Assembly (NCBI GenBank): GCA_903931945.1
Contig: CAIZEI010000058.1
Location: 1 to 64,000, forward strand
Direction: 5' to 3'
DNA: 64,000 nt
Source of the DNA: an uncultured Hyphomicrobiales bacterium
Lineage (GTDB): Bacteria > Pseudomonadota > Alphaproteobacteria > Rhizobiales > Beijerinckiaceae
The translations under genes were made by a program, and so were the position numbers. Of the stretch, positions 35,946 through 43,801 are shown one piece after another. Each line of letters starts with the position of its first letter. Positions within the stretch are counted from its first letter, which is position 1. Under the pieces are notes generated by a model. The model searched no databases and was not told the origin of the DNA. It saw only the letters and a program-made list of their open reading frames with translations.

Positions 35946-36648
35946 TCGCGCAATGTGGCGGCAGGTTTGCCATCAGATCATGGAGCGGCAGTGCGCCTTC
36001 GCCCGGCAGCAGACGCGCCGTGCGCGATTCCTTGCGCAATTCATCAATGGATTTTGCGCCCGGCGTAAAGGGTGTGGCGTCGCAGAGATGCACAAGTTTC
36101 AGCAGCGCCGGATCGACAGTCGCGAGGTCGCGGGGATGTCCGCCCGAGCGCGAGAGATGCAGGGCGTCGATAACGAGCCCGGTGTTGGCATGATGGACGG
36201 CTTGCACAATTTCCGCTGCGGCAGCCAGATTGATGCAGGCGCTGTAGGGATTGAATTCGATCAGCGCATCGAGGCGATAATCCGCGCAGAGATCGCAGAG
36301 GCGCGAGTAGGTTTGCAACCGCCTGTTGCGGTCCGGGTCTTCAACCGGGCAGACGACGTAGCGCGCGCCAAACTGCGCAGAAAATGCGAGCACAGGCGCG
36401 AGCGCGGCGACATCGAGCTGCGCGGTGATCGGGAACACGCCGATTTCCAGCAGACGCATGTTGGCGTCCTGCATGGCGGCTCTCAATTCCGCCTCGCGAT
36501 CGGCGTGTCCGACAATGGCCATATCGGTCGCGAGCAGGGGATTGAGACGCAGGCCGACGCTTTTCCAGCCTGCAGCCGCCGCCGCGCGAACCTGACCGAT
36601 GGGTCCGGCGTCGAGAATGGTGAGGGCGGCAAGGGAGATTGGTTGCAT
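35845..36648 (-). CDS. TIM-barrel protein (sugar phosphate isomerase/epimerase type)
   Basis: 267 aa of the xylose-isomerase-like TIM-barrel superfamily, start at MQPISLAALTILD. Beta-strand ends carry the usual acidic and His residues: LLEIGVFPIT, IEFNPYSACIN, GLVIDALHLSRSGG, LVHLCDATPF and LPGEGALPLHDL. Substrate not determinable. It converges on and overlaps vsr by about 100 nt, and lies 8 nt downstream of rarA on the same strand, so may be co-transcribed with it. Confidence 0.75.
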   Translation of the reverse strand: MQPISLAALTILDAGPIGQVRAAAAAGWKSVGLRLNPLLATDMAIVGHADREAELRAAMQDANMRLLEIGVFPITAQLDVAALAPVLAFSAQFGARYVVCPVEDPDRNRRLQTYSRLCDLCADYRLDALIEFNPYSACINLAAAAEIVQAVHHANTGLVIDALHLSRSGGHPRDLATVDPALLKLVHLCDATPFTPGAKSIDELRKESRTARLLPGEGALPLHDLMANLPPHCAISVEAPSARLAGLSVAARARETLVATQRFLAPR

Positions 36649-36656
36649 ATCGATCC

Positions 36657-37964
36657 TCACTCCCCGCGCTCCTTGCGCAGTTTCTCCCAATAATCGAGAC
36701 GCTTGCGAATGTCGCGTTCAAAACCGCGTTCGACGGGTTCGTAGAATTTGCGTCGACCCAGCGCTTCGGGAAAATAGTTCTGACCTGAAAAGGCATTTGG
36801 CTCATCGTGGTCATAGCGATAGCCCTTGCCGTAGCCCTCGCTTTTCATGAGTTTTGTCGGCGCATTCAGAATGATCGCAGGCGGCGCCAGCGACCCATGC
36901 TGCCTGGCGACGCTCATCGCGGCCTGGAAGGCGGTATAGGCGGCGTTCGACTTTGGCGCGCTGGCGACATAGATCACCGCTTGCGCAATCGCCAGTTCGC
37001 CTTCCGGGCTGCCCAGAAAATCATAGGCGCCCTTGGCCGCCATCGCGACGCTCAGCGCCTGCGGATCGGCAAGGCCGATATCCTCGACCGCCATGCGCGC
37101 GACGCGGCGCGCGATGAACAGCGGGTCCTCGCCTGCGTCCAGCATCCGCGCGAGGTAATAGAGCGCAGCATCGGGATCCGAGCCGCGCACGCTCTTGTGC
37201 AGCGCGCTGATGAGATTGTAATGACCATCGGCGGATTTGTCGTAGATGGGCGCCCGGCGCTGCGTGATGTCGATCAGAGCCGCCGTGTCGAAGGTCTCGC
37301 TGGGTCTGGCGGCGCGCCAGATCTCCTCGGCCAGCGTCAGCGCCGCGCGACCATCGCCATCGGCCATGCGGATCAGGGTTTCCCGCGCGTGCTCATCGAG
37401 CGGCAGGGCCTTGCCTTCGAGAGTCTCGGCGCGCTGCAACAATTGCGCGATGGCTGTGGCCTCAAGCGGTTTGAACGTCATGACGCGCGCACGCGACAGC
37501 AAGGCGGCGTTCAATTCAAACGAGGGGTTTTCGGTCGTGGCGCCGATCAATGTCACCACGCCGTCTTCCATGACCGGCAGGAACGAATCCTGCTGCGCTC
37601 TGTTGAAACGGTGGATTTCATCGACGAACAAAAGGGTGCCCCGGCCCATCGCGCGGCGCGCGCGGGCTTCCTCGAAAACCTTTTTCAAATCGGCGACGCC
37701 GGTGAAAATCGCAGAGAGCTGGACAAATTCAAGATCGGTTTGCCCGGCCAGCAATCGCGCGACGGTTGTTTTCCCGGTGCCCGGCGGCCCCCAGAAGATG
37801 AGCGATCCCAGGGATTTTGCAGCAATCAGACGCGTCAGCGCGCCATCGTCGCCAACAAGATGCGCTTGTCCGTGCACATCGCCCATGGCGAGCGGACGCA
37901 ACCGGTCTGCAAGCGGGCGCGGCGCGGAGGTTTGCAGGCCAGCGGCTTCGAAAAGCGTGTTCAT
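36657..37964 (-). CDS. rarA: Replication-associated recombination protein A
   Basis: 435-aa AAA+ ATPase that acts at stalled replication forks (RarA/MgsA/Mgs1 family). Walker A FWGPPGTGKTTVAR (57-70), Walker B LLFVDEIHRFNRAQQD, sensor 1 LIGATTENPSFELN, and the C-terminal tetramerisation and helical region ending NAFSGQNYFPEALGRRKFY. Length and motifs are complete. Confidence 0.97.
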   Translation of the reverse strand: MNTLFEAAGLQTSAPRPLADRLRPLAMGDVHGQAHLVGDDGALTRLIAAKSLGSLIFWGPPGTGKTTVARLLAGQTDLEFVQLSAIFTGVADLKKVFEEARARRAMGRGTLLFVDEIHRFNRAQQDSFLPVMEDGVVTLIGATTENPSFELNAALLSRARVMTFKPLEATAIAQLLQRAETLEGKALPLDEHARETLIRMADGDGRAALTLAEEIWRAARPSETFDTAALIDITQRRAPIYDKSADGHYNLISALHKSVRGSDPDAALYYLARMLDAGEDPLFIARRVARMAVEDIGLADPQALSVAMAAKGAYDFLGSPEGELAIAQAVIYVASAPKSNAAYTAFQAAMSVARQHGSLAPPAIILNAPTKLMKSEGYGKGYRYDHDEPNAFSGQNYFPEALGRRKFYEPVERGFERDIRKRLDYWEKLRKERGE

Positions 37965-38113
37965 GAGACCGACCTAAGCAGGAATTCACAGCTTCGCCAA
38001 CGAGCGCCTGCCTGGTTACATTGGCAAAGCCGCCTTCAGGGTCCTGCGCAAGGACTGAAATGACGCGAGTGGCCCATTATGGCGCATAACCAACGGCATC
38101 CGGCTTCCCCGCG

Positions 38114-38181
38114 TTAACAGCGTTTTAACACGGAAAAATAGAAAGTTAATGCGGAGGTCGATAAAATTAAGCATTCGTTAA
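38114..38181 (+). promoter_or_regulatory. Two perfect CtrA-type boxes
   Basis: TTAA-CAGCGTT-TTAA (38114-38128) and TTAA-GCATTCG-TTAA (38167-38181) both match the CtrA consensus TTAA-N7-TTAA fully. They lie 38 nt apart in the 374-nt region 37965-38338 between divergent rarA and the ParA-type gene, 157-225 nt before the latter. The rest of this region is AT-rich non-coding sequence. CtrA control is inferred. Confidence 0.65.
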
Positions 38182-38338
38182 AGCTTGGCAGCCAAACGTT
38201 GGTGCAACACAGATGTCATGGAAGCAGAACGAATCAGCTGGCAAGCGCCCGCTCCCATAGCTCTTCGCTCCATGTTCCGGTTCGCGTTCGCGTCCTTGCG
38301 TTCAGAGATTCTGTTTCACACAATAGAGGCATATTTCC

Positions 38339-39013
38339 ATGCGGACCATTGCATTCGTGACACAAAAAGGCGGGGTGGGAAAAAGCACTCTTGCATCTTC
38401 AGTCGCCGTCGCAGCCTTTGAGGCGGGCGAACGCGTCTTCGTCCTCGATCTCGACCCCCAGCAATCCCTCGTCAAATGGTCAAAGACCCGTGGCGAAAAA
38501 GATGTGCCTGTCGTCGAAATGAAGGCTGGCAAACTGGCAAAAGCCCTCGCTCAGCTCGCAAAGGACGGCGTGACCCTTTGCATTATCGACACTTCAGGCG
38601 CGGATTTGCCGGCAACGGTCGCTGCGATGGAAGCCGCCGATCTGAACATTGTCCCCACGCGGCCCAACGCTTTTGATCTGTGGGCTACAGAGGCGACGCG
38701 CAAGACCTTGCGCGATCTCGGCAAGGATTACGCTTTCCTGCTGACTCAATGCCCGCCGGCGCAACAAAGCGCGCGCGTGGCTGAGGGCGTCACGGCGCTT
38801 GAGGCGATGGGTGGGTTGATCTCGCCGCTGATTTCGGCGCGCGTCGATTATCAGGAGGCGGCCCGGCATGGCCTCGGCGCTACGGAATATAATCCGTCAG
38901 GGTACGCCGCCGAGGAAATCCGCAAACTGTGGTCGTCGGTGAAACGTCGTCTGGCCAAAGGCAAGGCGGGTCAGGGGGGAACGCCTGTCAAAAAGATTGC
39001 AAAAGCCGCGTGA
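38339..39013 (+). CDS. ParA-family partition ATPase (orphan)
   Basis: 224-aa deviant Walker ATPase. KGGVGKSTLAS at residues 10-20, VLDLDPQQSLVKWS (Walker A' / switch), CIIDTSGADLPATVAAMEAADLNIVPTRPNAFDL (Walker B region and downstream). No ParB gene follows; a terminator stands 28 nt after the stop, so it is monocistronic. Orphan ParAs position chromosomes, plasmids or protein clusters. Upstream CtrA-type boxes suggest a cell-cycle-timed role. Confidence 0.85.
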   Translation: MRTIAFVTQKGGVGKSTLASSVAVAAFEAGERVFVLDLDPQQSLVKWSKTRGEKDVPVVEMKAGKLAKALAQLAKDGVTLCIIDTSGADLPATVAAMEAADLNIVPTRPNAFDLWATEATRKTLRDLGKDYAFLLTQCPPAQQSARVAEGVTALEAMGGLISPLISARVDYQEAARHGLGATEYNPSGYAAEEIRKLWSSVKRRLAKGKAGQGGTPVKKIAKAA

Positions 39014-39040
39014 CATCGCAATCGATCGAATAGGATCAAA

Positions 39041-39063
39041 GGCGGGCGCAGCCCGCCTTTTTT
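39041..39063 (+). terminator. Rho-independent terminator
   Basis: GGCGGGC-GCA-GCCCGCC, a perfect 7-bp GC stem with 3-nt loop, followed directly by six T. It ends the ParA-type gene's transcript. The following region to 39523 contains no gene I can support, only the inverted-repeat element at 39355-39457. Confidence 0.92.
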
Positions 39064-39354
39064 GTCCGGCGCGGCGCCAGGCGTTGAAAAATAAGAAAAA
39101 AAACATATTAGGAAAATTCACTTTACAGCGCGCCGCTGATCGGGTAAACATCTGACATGCCCGAGAGATGCGGACGCACCGGGGCCAAGGGCCGGACGGC
39201 GGTTTGAGGCGGCCTCACGCATTTGCAATCCGGCTGCGATGATTTCAGCCATAGCTGCTCTTTGCGCCGAAGAAATTCGTCCAATCGGCATTGCAATTGT
39301 TCCGAGGGCTGAGTGTCTGCCAGGGAACAAATACCGTAAAATCAAACGCTTTTT

Positions 39355-39457
39355 TCATTCCCGCGAAGGCGGGAATCCAGTCTTCTTTCTATCCAGAGAG
39401 AAAAAAGGCCTTTCGCGGCGGACGCCGCTTCTGGATTCCCGCGTGCGCGGGAATGAC
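39355..39457. repeat. Dispersed inverted repeat, TTCCCGCGAAAGCGGG family, copy 2
   Basis: Outer arms TCATTCCCGCG...GGGAATCCAG (39355-39380) and its inverted copy (39431-39457) enclose about 50 nt. Same arm consensus as 15993-16058 but with a longer spacer. REP/BIME- or MITE-like. The 510-nt gap 39014-39523 otherwise holds only the terminator and AT-rich sequence. Confidence 0.8.
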
Positions 39458-39523
39458 AGCCGCACGGGTCGTAAATGCCTAATTCTCACCGCTTTCTTTC
39501 GAGACCGACCCACTGGAGGCCCA

Positions 39524-40201
39524 ATGGCTGACGCGATCAAAACGAAAGTGATTGGCAGGCCGTTTACCCGTTATCCCGACCCTGACGCGGCAACGCTCGC
39601 CAGCCTGCGCAAGCGCTACGATGCGGGGAAGATCAAAGCGGCGGGAATTGCTGCTGAACTTGGATTTTCCATTGTGACTGCGCGCAATCGACTGCGCGAA
39701 TGGGGTTGGCAAGCTGAAGGCCCGGTTGCTTCAAAAGGCGCATTCTCCAGGCGGCGCAACCCGGCGACAACGACGAGCAGAAAGGCCCCGTCCGTCAAAC
39801 GGGTAAGAGCGCCTGCACTTCCTCCTGATTTTCCATTCGACATCGGGGAACGGGATGTCAGCGAAATTGCGCCTGACGCACGCGCTGCATTGCTCAAACG
39901 TCTTTACGCGCTGGCGGACCAGTTGGTTCGCTATGCCGAACGGCTGATCGCGCTCGGCGGTGAGCGGAACATGGCGAAAGTCGATCGCGCGATTGCCAAT
40001 CTCGTGAAAGTGACGATGCAGATCGCGCGCCTTGAGGGCAGGAACGGACCGCCGCATGACCGCAACTCCGATGCCGCCCTCGCCAGTTCACGAACTCCCG
40101 CCGCTGGCGCCGACCTGGCCCGGATCAAATCGGATCTGGTTGAAAGACTTGTTCGCGCAGGCCGGCCCGAAAATGCTTCAGAAGATTTTGGAGACGCTTG
40201 A
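39524..40201 (+). CDS. Terminase small-subunit-like protein of gene-transfer-agent / phage type
   Basis: 225 aa; start supported by GGAGG 5 nt before ATG. N-terminal helix-turn-helix (AAGIAAELGFSIVTARNRLREWGW), a basic low-complexity linker, and a C-terminal helical segment (LLKRLYALADQLVRYAERLI, AKVDRAIANLVKVTMQIARLEG). Position directly before a GTA-type terminase large subunit fits the small subunit that recognises DNA. Overlaps the next gene. Confidence 0.65.
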   Translation: MADAIKTKVIGRPFTRYPDPDAATLASLRKRYDAGKIKAAGIAAELGFSIVTARNRLREWGWQAEGPVASKGAFSRRRNPATTTSRKAPSVKRVRAPALPPDFPFDIGERDVSEIAPDARAALLKRLYALADQLVRYAERLIALGGERNMAKVDRAIANLVKVTMQIARLEGRNGPPHDRNSDAALASSRTPAAGADLARIKSDLVERLVRAGRPENASEDFGDA

Positions 40202-40509
40202 TTCAGGCACGCTTGCGAAAATCGATTCCTGTTGGGATCTGCATGGGCGCTACGATCAACTCCCGCCGTCGCGCGCCAGCAATGGCGCGGAATGGCTGCA
40301 ATGGTTGATCCTGGGCGGGCGCGGCGCAGGTAAAACACGCGCTGGCGCCGAATGGGTGCGCGGCGTTGCGCTGGGTCTGAACGGGTTTGCATTGCAGCCG
40401 GCCTCGCGCATCGCGCTGGTCGGCGAAACCATGGCCGATGTTCGCGATGTGATGATCGAGGGCGTTTCGGGAATATTGCAGACGCATGGACGTTGGGAGC
40501 GTCCGCTTT
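40056..40509 (+). pseudogene. Gene-transfer-agent terminase large subunit, 5' part, cut by prophage
   Basis: Only the N-terminal 150 codons remain. LQWLILGGRGAGKTRAGAEWVRG is the Walker A region characteristic of GTA and related DNA-packaging ATPases, and RIALVGETMADVRDVMIEGVSGIL follows as in that family. Homologous sequence ends at WERPL (40509); the open frame then runs 18 codons into prophage sequence and stops at 40565. The rest should lie beyond the prophage right end, outside the window. An internal start at 40173 is also possible. Confidence 0.75.
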
Positions 40510-40545
40510 GTGACGCGACAGAACGGATGGCCACAAAGGGAGAAG

Positions 40546-40575
40546 GCGGGATCAGCCGGGATTAGGCGGGACTTC
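40546..40575 (+). repeat. Three 10-bp direct repeats near the prophage left end
   Basis: GGCGGGATCA, GCCGGGATTA and GGCGGGACTT follow each other without gap, 37 nt inside the predicted left end. One helical turn spacing fits side-by-side binding of a protein on one DNA face, such as the transposase end sites. The remaining 40576-40861 has no gene I can support. Confidence 0.6.
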
Positions 40576-40861
40576 GCGGCCTAGAATGGGCGTTTCCGCC
40601 ATTTTGCAGTCCCGCGCTGCATTTTGCGCGCGTCAAAACAAATGGCCATTTTGCCGGTTTGCGCAAGTTGGCAAGTTGGCGGAAAGATCAATCATTTCAA
40701 CGAAAGCCAAAACGACAGTCGAGCGAACTCTGCGGAACTGGCTGATGCCGTCATTTTTCCGAAATTTCGACAAAGGCCCGTGCGCCAAGGGTTTCCGCGC
40801 ATTCGCCACTTTTTGTGCGGTGCGGGAACTTTTCGGTTTGTCGGCGGCTTGAAAGGTCATT

Positions 40862-41209
40862 TTAATGGCCTTCAAAGGAGCAGGGCGCGCCGGGCGGATC
40901 GCCGCACGCGCGCTTGAGGTCGCGCCAGCCCGCGCATTGGCCATTTGGTTTTCTCCAGCCGGGTCCGCCCTTGCAGCCGCAGCCCGAACAGGCGGGCGGC
41001 GCGGCGCCGCCTGTCTCGTGGATGCAGGCGGTCTCCGGCGGATTGCCGCAGATGCGGGAGAGCTCGGCGGCGCTGACGCAATGGCCGTCCGGCGCCCGGT
41101 AGCCAGGTCCGCCATCGATCCCGCAGCCATAGCGGTTGGGCTGCTGGGCGAGAGCGGGGAGGGAGAGGAGGAGAAGGAGTGACGCCTGAACGAGGCGTAT
41201 TAAGGTCAT
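40862..41209 (-). CDS. Secreted cysteine-rich protein with internal duplication
   Basis: 115 aa: signal peptide (LIRLVQASLLLLLSLPALAQ), then two copies of a module: GGPGYRAPDGHC...ELSRICGNPP and GGPGWRKPNGQC...DLKRACGDPP, joined by a CSGCGC segment. Ten or so cysteines imply several disulfides. Overlaps the upstream gene by 4 nt. It is last in the leftward operon headed by the phage repressor, so it should be made in the lysogen. Function unknown. Confidence 0.65.
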   Translation of the reverse strand: MTLIRLVQASLLLLLSLPALAQQPNRYGCGIDGGPGYRAPDGHCVSAAELSRICGNPPETACIHETGGAAPPACSGCGCKGGPGWRKPNGQCAGWRDLKRACGDPPGAPCSFEGH

Positions 41210-41772
41210 CGTTTTGGACCTGCGGGCGGTCCGAATGAGAAGTGTGTCCATTGACGTTCAGGCTCACGGAAGCTGACGCAATCGATAACGCCGTTGGTGA
41301 CCTTCATGGCGTCAACATGGCCGCCGTTCGTCCAATCTTCCGGTGGCGGGTCGCCACGCTTTTTAGCCGCAGCCTTGTCCCGAAGGTACTCGGCCCGTTC
41401 GTCGCCCTCATTCTTGATGGCGGCCTTCTGGCAGGCATAGAGAGCCGCGAGGATTTCGGCTTTCGGAGCTTTGACCAAGACGGTTGCGGCGGTCGCCGCG
41501 ATGTCGAAAAACTCGCGGGGCGGGAACCCCATTTTTATATCGACATCGATGCCCGGATACGGCGCTCCACATTGAATATTGAAATCAATCACCCCCAGAT
41601 GGAGGAAACTGTTGCCTCCCGGCGACTTGCGCTCGAAAACCGCGCCTGTCTTTGAAATGAGATCGGCGGTGTAAATGTCCATGGAAGGCTTGCCGCATTC
41701 ATCCGCCGCCTTTGCATGCGTCGCAATCGCGCAAAAAGCACTCAGAATTGACGCAAAAATGAGACGTTTCAT
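41206..41772 (-). CDS. Secreted protein of unknown function in the repressor operon
   Basis: 188 aa with signal peptide MKRLIFASILSAFCAIATHA and mature part starting KAADECGKPSMDIYTADLIS. Cysteines in DECGK, IQCGAPY, YACQK and IDCVSF. No family recognised. Its ATG overlaps the repressor stop and its stop overlaps the next ATG, so the three genes form one operon. Likely a lysogenic-conversion (moron) protein. Confidence 0.65.
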   Translation of the reverse strand: MKRLIFASILSAFCAIATHAKAADECGKPSMDIYTADLISKTGAVFERKSPGGNSFLHLGVIDFNIQCGAPYPGIDVDIKMGFPPREFFDIAATAATVLVKAPKAEILAALYACQKAAIKNEGDERAEYLRDKAAAKKRGDPPPEDWTNGGHVDAMKVTNGVIDCVSFREPERQWTHFSFGPPAGPKR

Positions 41773-42458
41773 AGCCGGTTATCCCACCAGACCACCTTTC
41801 CGACGATCTTGAGCGATTTCTGCCGATCAATCAACTCGACCGGGAATTCGGTGCCATTCTCGCTCACCAGCGCAGCCCAGCGCTCGTCGAGTGTTTCAAT
41901 CCGTTTGACGCGGTAGCCCATGGAGCCGTGAACGAAAACGAAGATCGGGGCCGATGTCTTCCGGCGCGCCGCCTCCGAGCGGACGCGGGGAAAGGCCTTC
42001 GCGGCCTCGCTTGTGTCGATCATCAGGAGCGCACCCGGCTCGATCAGCGGGCGCATGCTGTCGCCCTTGACCCGCAGGCACTCCACATGGCGGGCGTTGG
42101 CGCCCAGCTTGTCGAGAAAGGCGCGCGGGAACTCGAATGAACTGACGCGTTCCACCTGGTCAACGAAATGGCTGGTTCCCGCGGCGGCTTCCAGATTGAC
42201 CTCGTGGATTGTTACCGTGGCGCCGGGCTCGGGAGACGGCGTCTGATCCCAGCCAAAGAACCAAGCCGGGTCCTTATTGGCAGCACTTGCGATGGCCATC
42301 AGCGTTTCGATATCCGGCACGGTTGTTCCGTTGAAGTAATTCAGCAGGGATCGCCCCGCAAACCCGTGCGTCGCAGCGAATTTCGAGACGTTGCGCTTGC
42401 CGCCAACGGCCTCCCGGAAGCGCTCCCGGAAGCGCTCGATATCAAGAGGCTCCCTCAT
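41769..42458 (-). CDS. Phage repressor, XRE HTH plus S24 peptidase-like domain
   Basis: 229 aa, start at MREPLDIERF. N-terminal helix-turn-helix (VSKFAATHGFAGRSLLNYFN), linker, and a C-terminal LexA/CI-like domain with the nucleophile in RVKGDSMRPLIEPG (Ser about 134) and Lys in YRVKRI (about 185). Such repressors keep the prophage silent and may self-cleave upon RecA activation, giving SOS induction. Mu's own repressor lacks S24 cleavage, so this phage uses a lambda-like switch. Operators lie just upstream. Confidence 0.9.
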   Translation of the reverse strand: MREPLDIERFRERFREAVGGKRNVSKFAATHGFAGRSLLNYFNGTTVPDIETLMAIASAANKDPAWFFGWDQTPSPEPGATVTIHEVNLEAAAGTSHFVDQVERVSSFEFPRAFLDKLGANARHVECLRVKGDSMRPLIEPGALLMIDTSEAAKAFPRVRSEAARRKTSAPIFVFVHGSMGYRVKRIETLDERWAALVSENGTEFPVELIDRQKSLKIVGKVVWWDNRL

Positions 42459-42504
42459 GGCGCGGGACAATTAGAAATATTTGGCGATTTGTTTCGAACG
42501 AGGG

Positions 42505-42573
42505 TTGACACAATCGGCCAAATCAGGCGAATTGGTAACGTACGTTGATTTGATTTCGCCAAATCAGGCGAAT
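42505..42573 (+). promoter_or_regulatory. Early promoter and repressor operators
   Basis: A perfect -35 TTGACA (42505-42510) points rightward. Two direct copies of CCAAATCAGGCGAAT (42518-42532, 42559-42573) flank a 10-bp palindrome AACGTACGTT (42537-42546). A related inverted piece ATTTGGCGATTT lies at about 42478. This is the 135-nt region between divergent repressor and Ner genes, so these are best read as operators for the repressor and/or Ner. Confidence 0.7.
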
Positions 42574-42593
42574 AGCGCAACCCGGAGCCCTTC

Positions 42594-42911
42594 GTGCCAC
42601 CCAAACCCGTCCAGGCAGATGAACCGCCCGGCATGCATCCCGCCGATATTGTGGCGTCAGTGCGGAAGATGGGCACAAACCTCTCGCGCCTGGCGCTGGA
42701 GAACGGGCTGGGGTCCTCGACCCTGCGGGTGGCGCTGTTGAAGCCGCATCCGCGCGCCAACAGGCTGATCGCGCGAACGATCGGCAAGACGGTCCACGAG
42801 CTGTGGCCCCTATGGTTCGATACATCTGGCAAGCGCATTCCCAAAAAGCGTCATCCTGCCACCGCTCCCCGCCGGGAGTCGAGTCAATCCCCCAAAAAAC
42901 AAGCCGCCTAG
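42594..42911 (+). CDS. ner: Ner/Nlp-family DNA-binding protein
   Basis: 105 aa. The core MHPADIVASVRKMGTNLSRL, ALENGLGSSTLRVALLKPHP and IARTIGKTVHELWPLWF matches the Ner/Nlp helix-turn-helix family; Mu Ner turns down early and repressor transcription. The visible GTG start at 42594 gives 13 extra residues before the family's usual MHPADI start (42633). First gene of the rightward operon. A basic tail of about 30 residues is added after the HTH. Confidence 0.85.
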   Translation: MPPKPVQADEPPGMHPADIVASVRKMGTNLSRLALENGLGSSTLRVALLKPHPRANRLIARTIGKTVHELWPLWFDTSGKRIPKKRHPATAPRRESSQSPKKQAA

Positions 42912-42920
42912 GGAGGCCAA

Positions 42921-43799
42921 ATGCCCGACCGTATCGCCATATCAGCCATTTTTACGGACGGGCGGCTGCGTCCTGCCGATCCCGCATGGGTCGAGATGCT
43001 GGCCGCGTCGATCGAGGAAACCGGTCTGCTCCAGCCGATCCTTGCGCGGCGGGATGGCAACCGGCTGTTGCTGATCGATGGCATGCACCGGTTCGAGGCC
43101 ATCAAGTCGCTGGGCTGGGCGGAGCTGGAACTCGGCCAGCATATCGTCATCACGAACAAGACGGCGGACGAGGCGCGGCTGGCGAAAATCGACGCGCTGC
43201 TGCTCCGCAATGACGCCAGCCCGCTGGACCGGGCGCTTTTCCTCTTTGAGCGCAAGGCGGTCTATGAGCGTATCCATCCGGAGACTCGTGGCGGCGACCG
43301 GCGATCCGAAAAAGTAAGCAAAATCAAGGATAAATCAAAGTCGCCAAATTGGCGACTTTGTTTGCCACCCCGGTTTACCGCCGAAGCCGCTGAAAAAGTC
43401 GGCCTCAGCGAGCGCGTCATCCAGCGGTCCATCGAACTGGCCTCCAAACTCTCCCCCGAAGCCATAACAAACATTCGCGGCACATGGGTGGCCGGCAATC
43501 AGGTCGCCTTGTTGCAGCTTGCCGCCGAGCGCCCCGCCGACCAGATCAAAATCGCGGCCGAGGTGGCCAAGGGCGAACACAAGCGGCTGATCGACGCCAA
43601 GGTGGCGATGGGGCTCTCGCATGAGACGGTGAGCGACCCGCAAGCCACCTGTTCGCAGCGGCTGATGTCGCTGTGGGCGCTCGCGGACAAGCGCACGCGG
43701 GCGATCTTCCTCCGCCACATCGGCGCGGAGGGGCCGGCCAATCTGGTCCCGCTGCCCAAGCCGAAAAAACCAAAAGCCAAACCAGTGAAAGGGAGTTGA
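42921..43799 (+). CDS. ParB-like nuclease-domain protein
   Basis: 292 aa with an N-terminal ParB/Srx domain: IEETGLLQPILARRDGNRLL, LIDGMHRFEAIKSLGW (the GxHRxxA-type box), and a middle HTH-like region (KVGLSERVIQRSIELASKLS). C-terminus is Lys/Pro-rich. ParB-like proteins occur in early regions of several Mu-like phages of alphaproteobacteria; a role in transcription control or replication is likely rather than partition, since no ParA is encoded beside it. Confidence 0.8.
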   Translation: MPDRIAISAIFTDGRLRPADPAWVEMLAASIEETGLLQPILARRDGNRLLLIDGMHRFEAIKSLGWAELELGQHIVITNKTADEARLAKIDALLLRNDASPLDRALFLFERKAVYERIHPETRGGDRRSEKVSKIKDKSKSPNWRLCLPPRFTAEAAEKVGLSERVIQRSIELASKLSPEAITNIRGTWVAGNQVALLQLAAERPADQIKIAAEVAKGEHKRLIDAKVAMGLSHETVSDPQATCSQRLMSLWALADKRTRAIFLRHIGAEGPANLVPLPKPKKPKAKPVKGS

Positions 43800-43801
43800 G
43801 T

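Noticed and set aside
37965-38338. Replication origin between rarA and the ParA-type gene
   Set aside because: The region is AT-rich with two CtrA-type boxes, as at some alphaproteobacterial origins, but I see no DnaA boxes (TTATCCACA-like) and no typical origin neighbours.
40633-41130. 165-codon minus-strand frame at the prophage left end
   Set aside because: Ala/Arg/Pro-rich shadow of the cysteine-rich secreted gene on the same strand in another frame; no motif.
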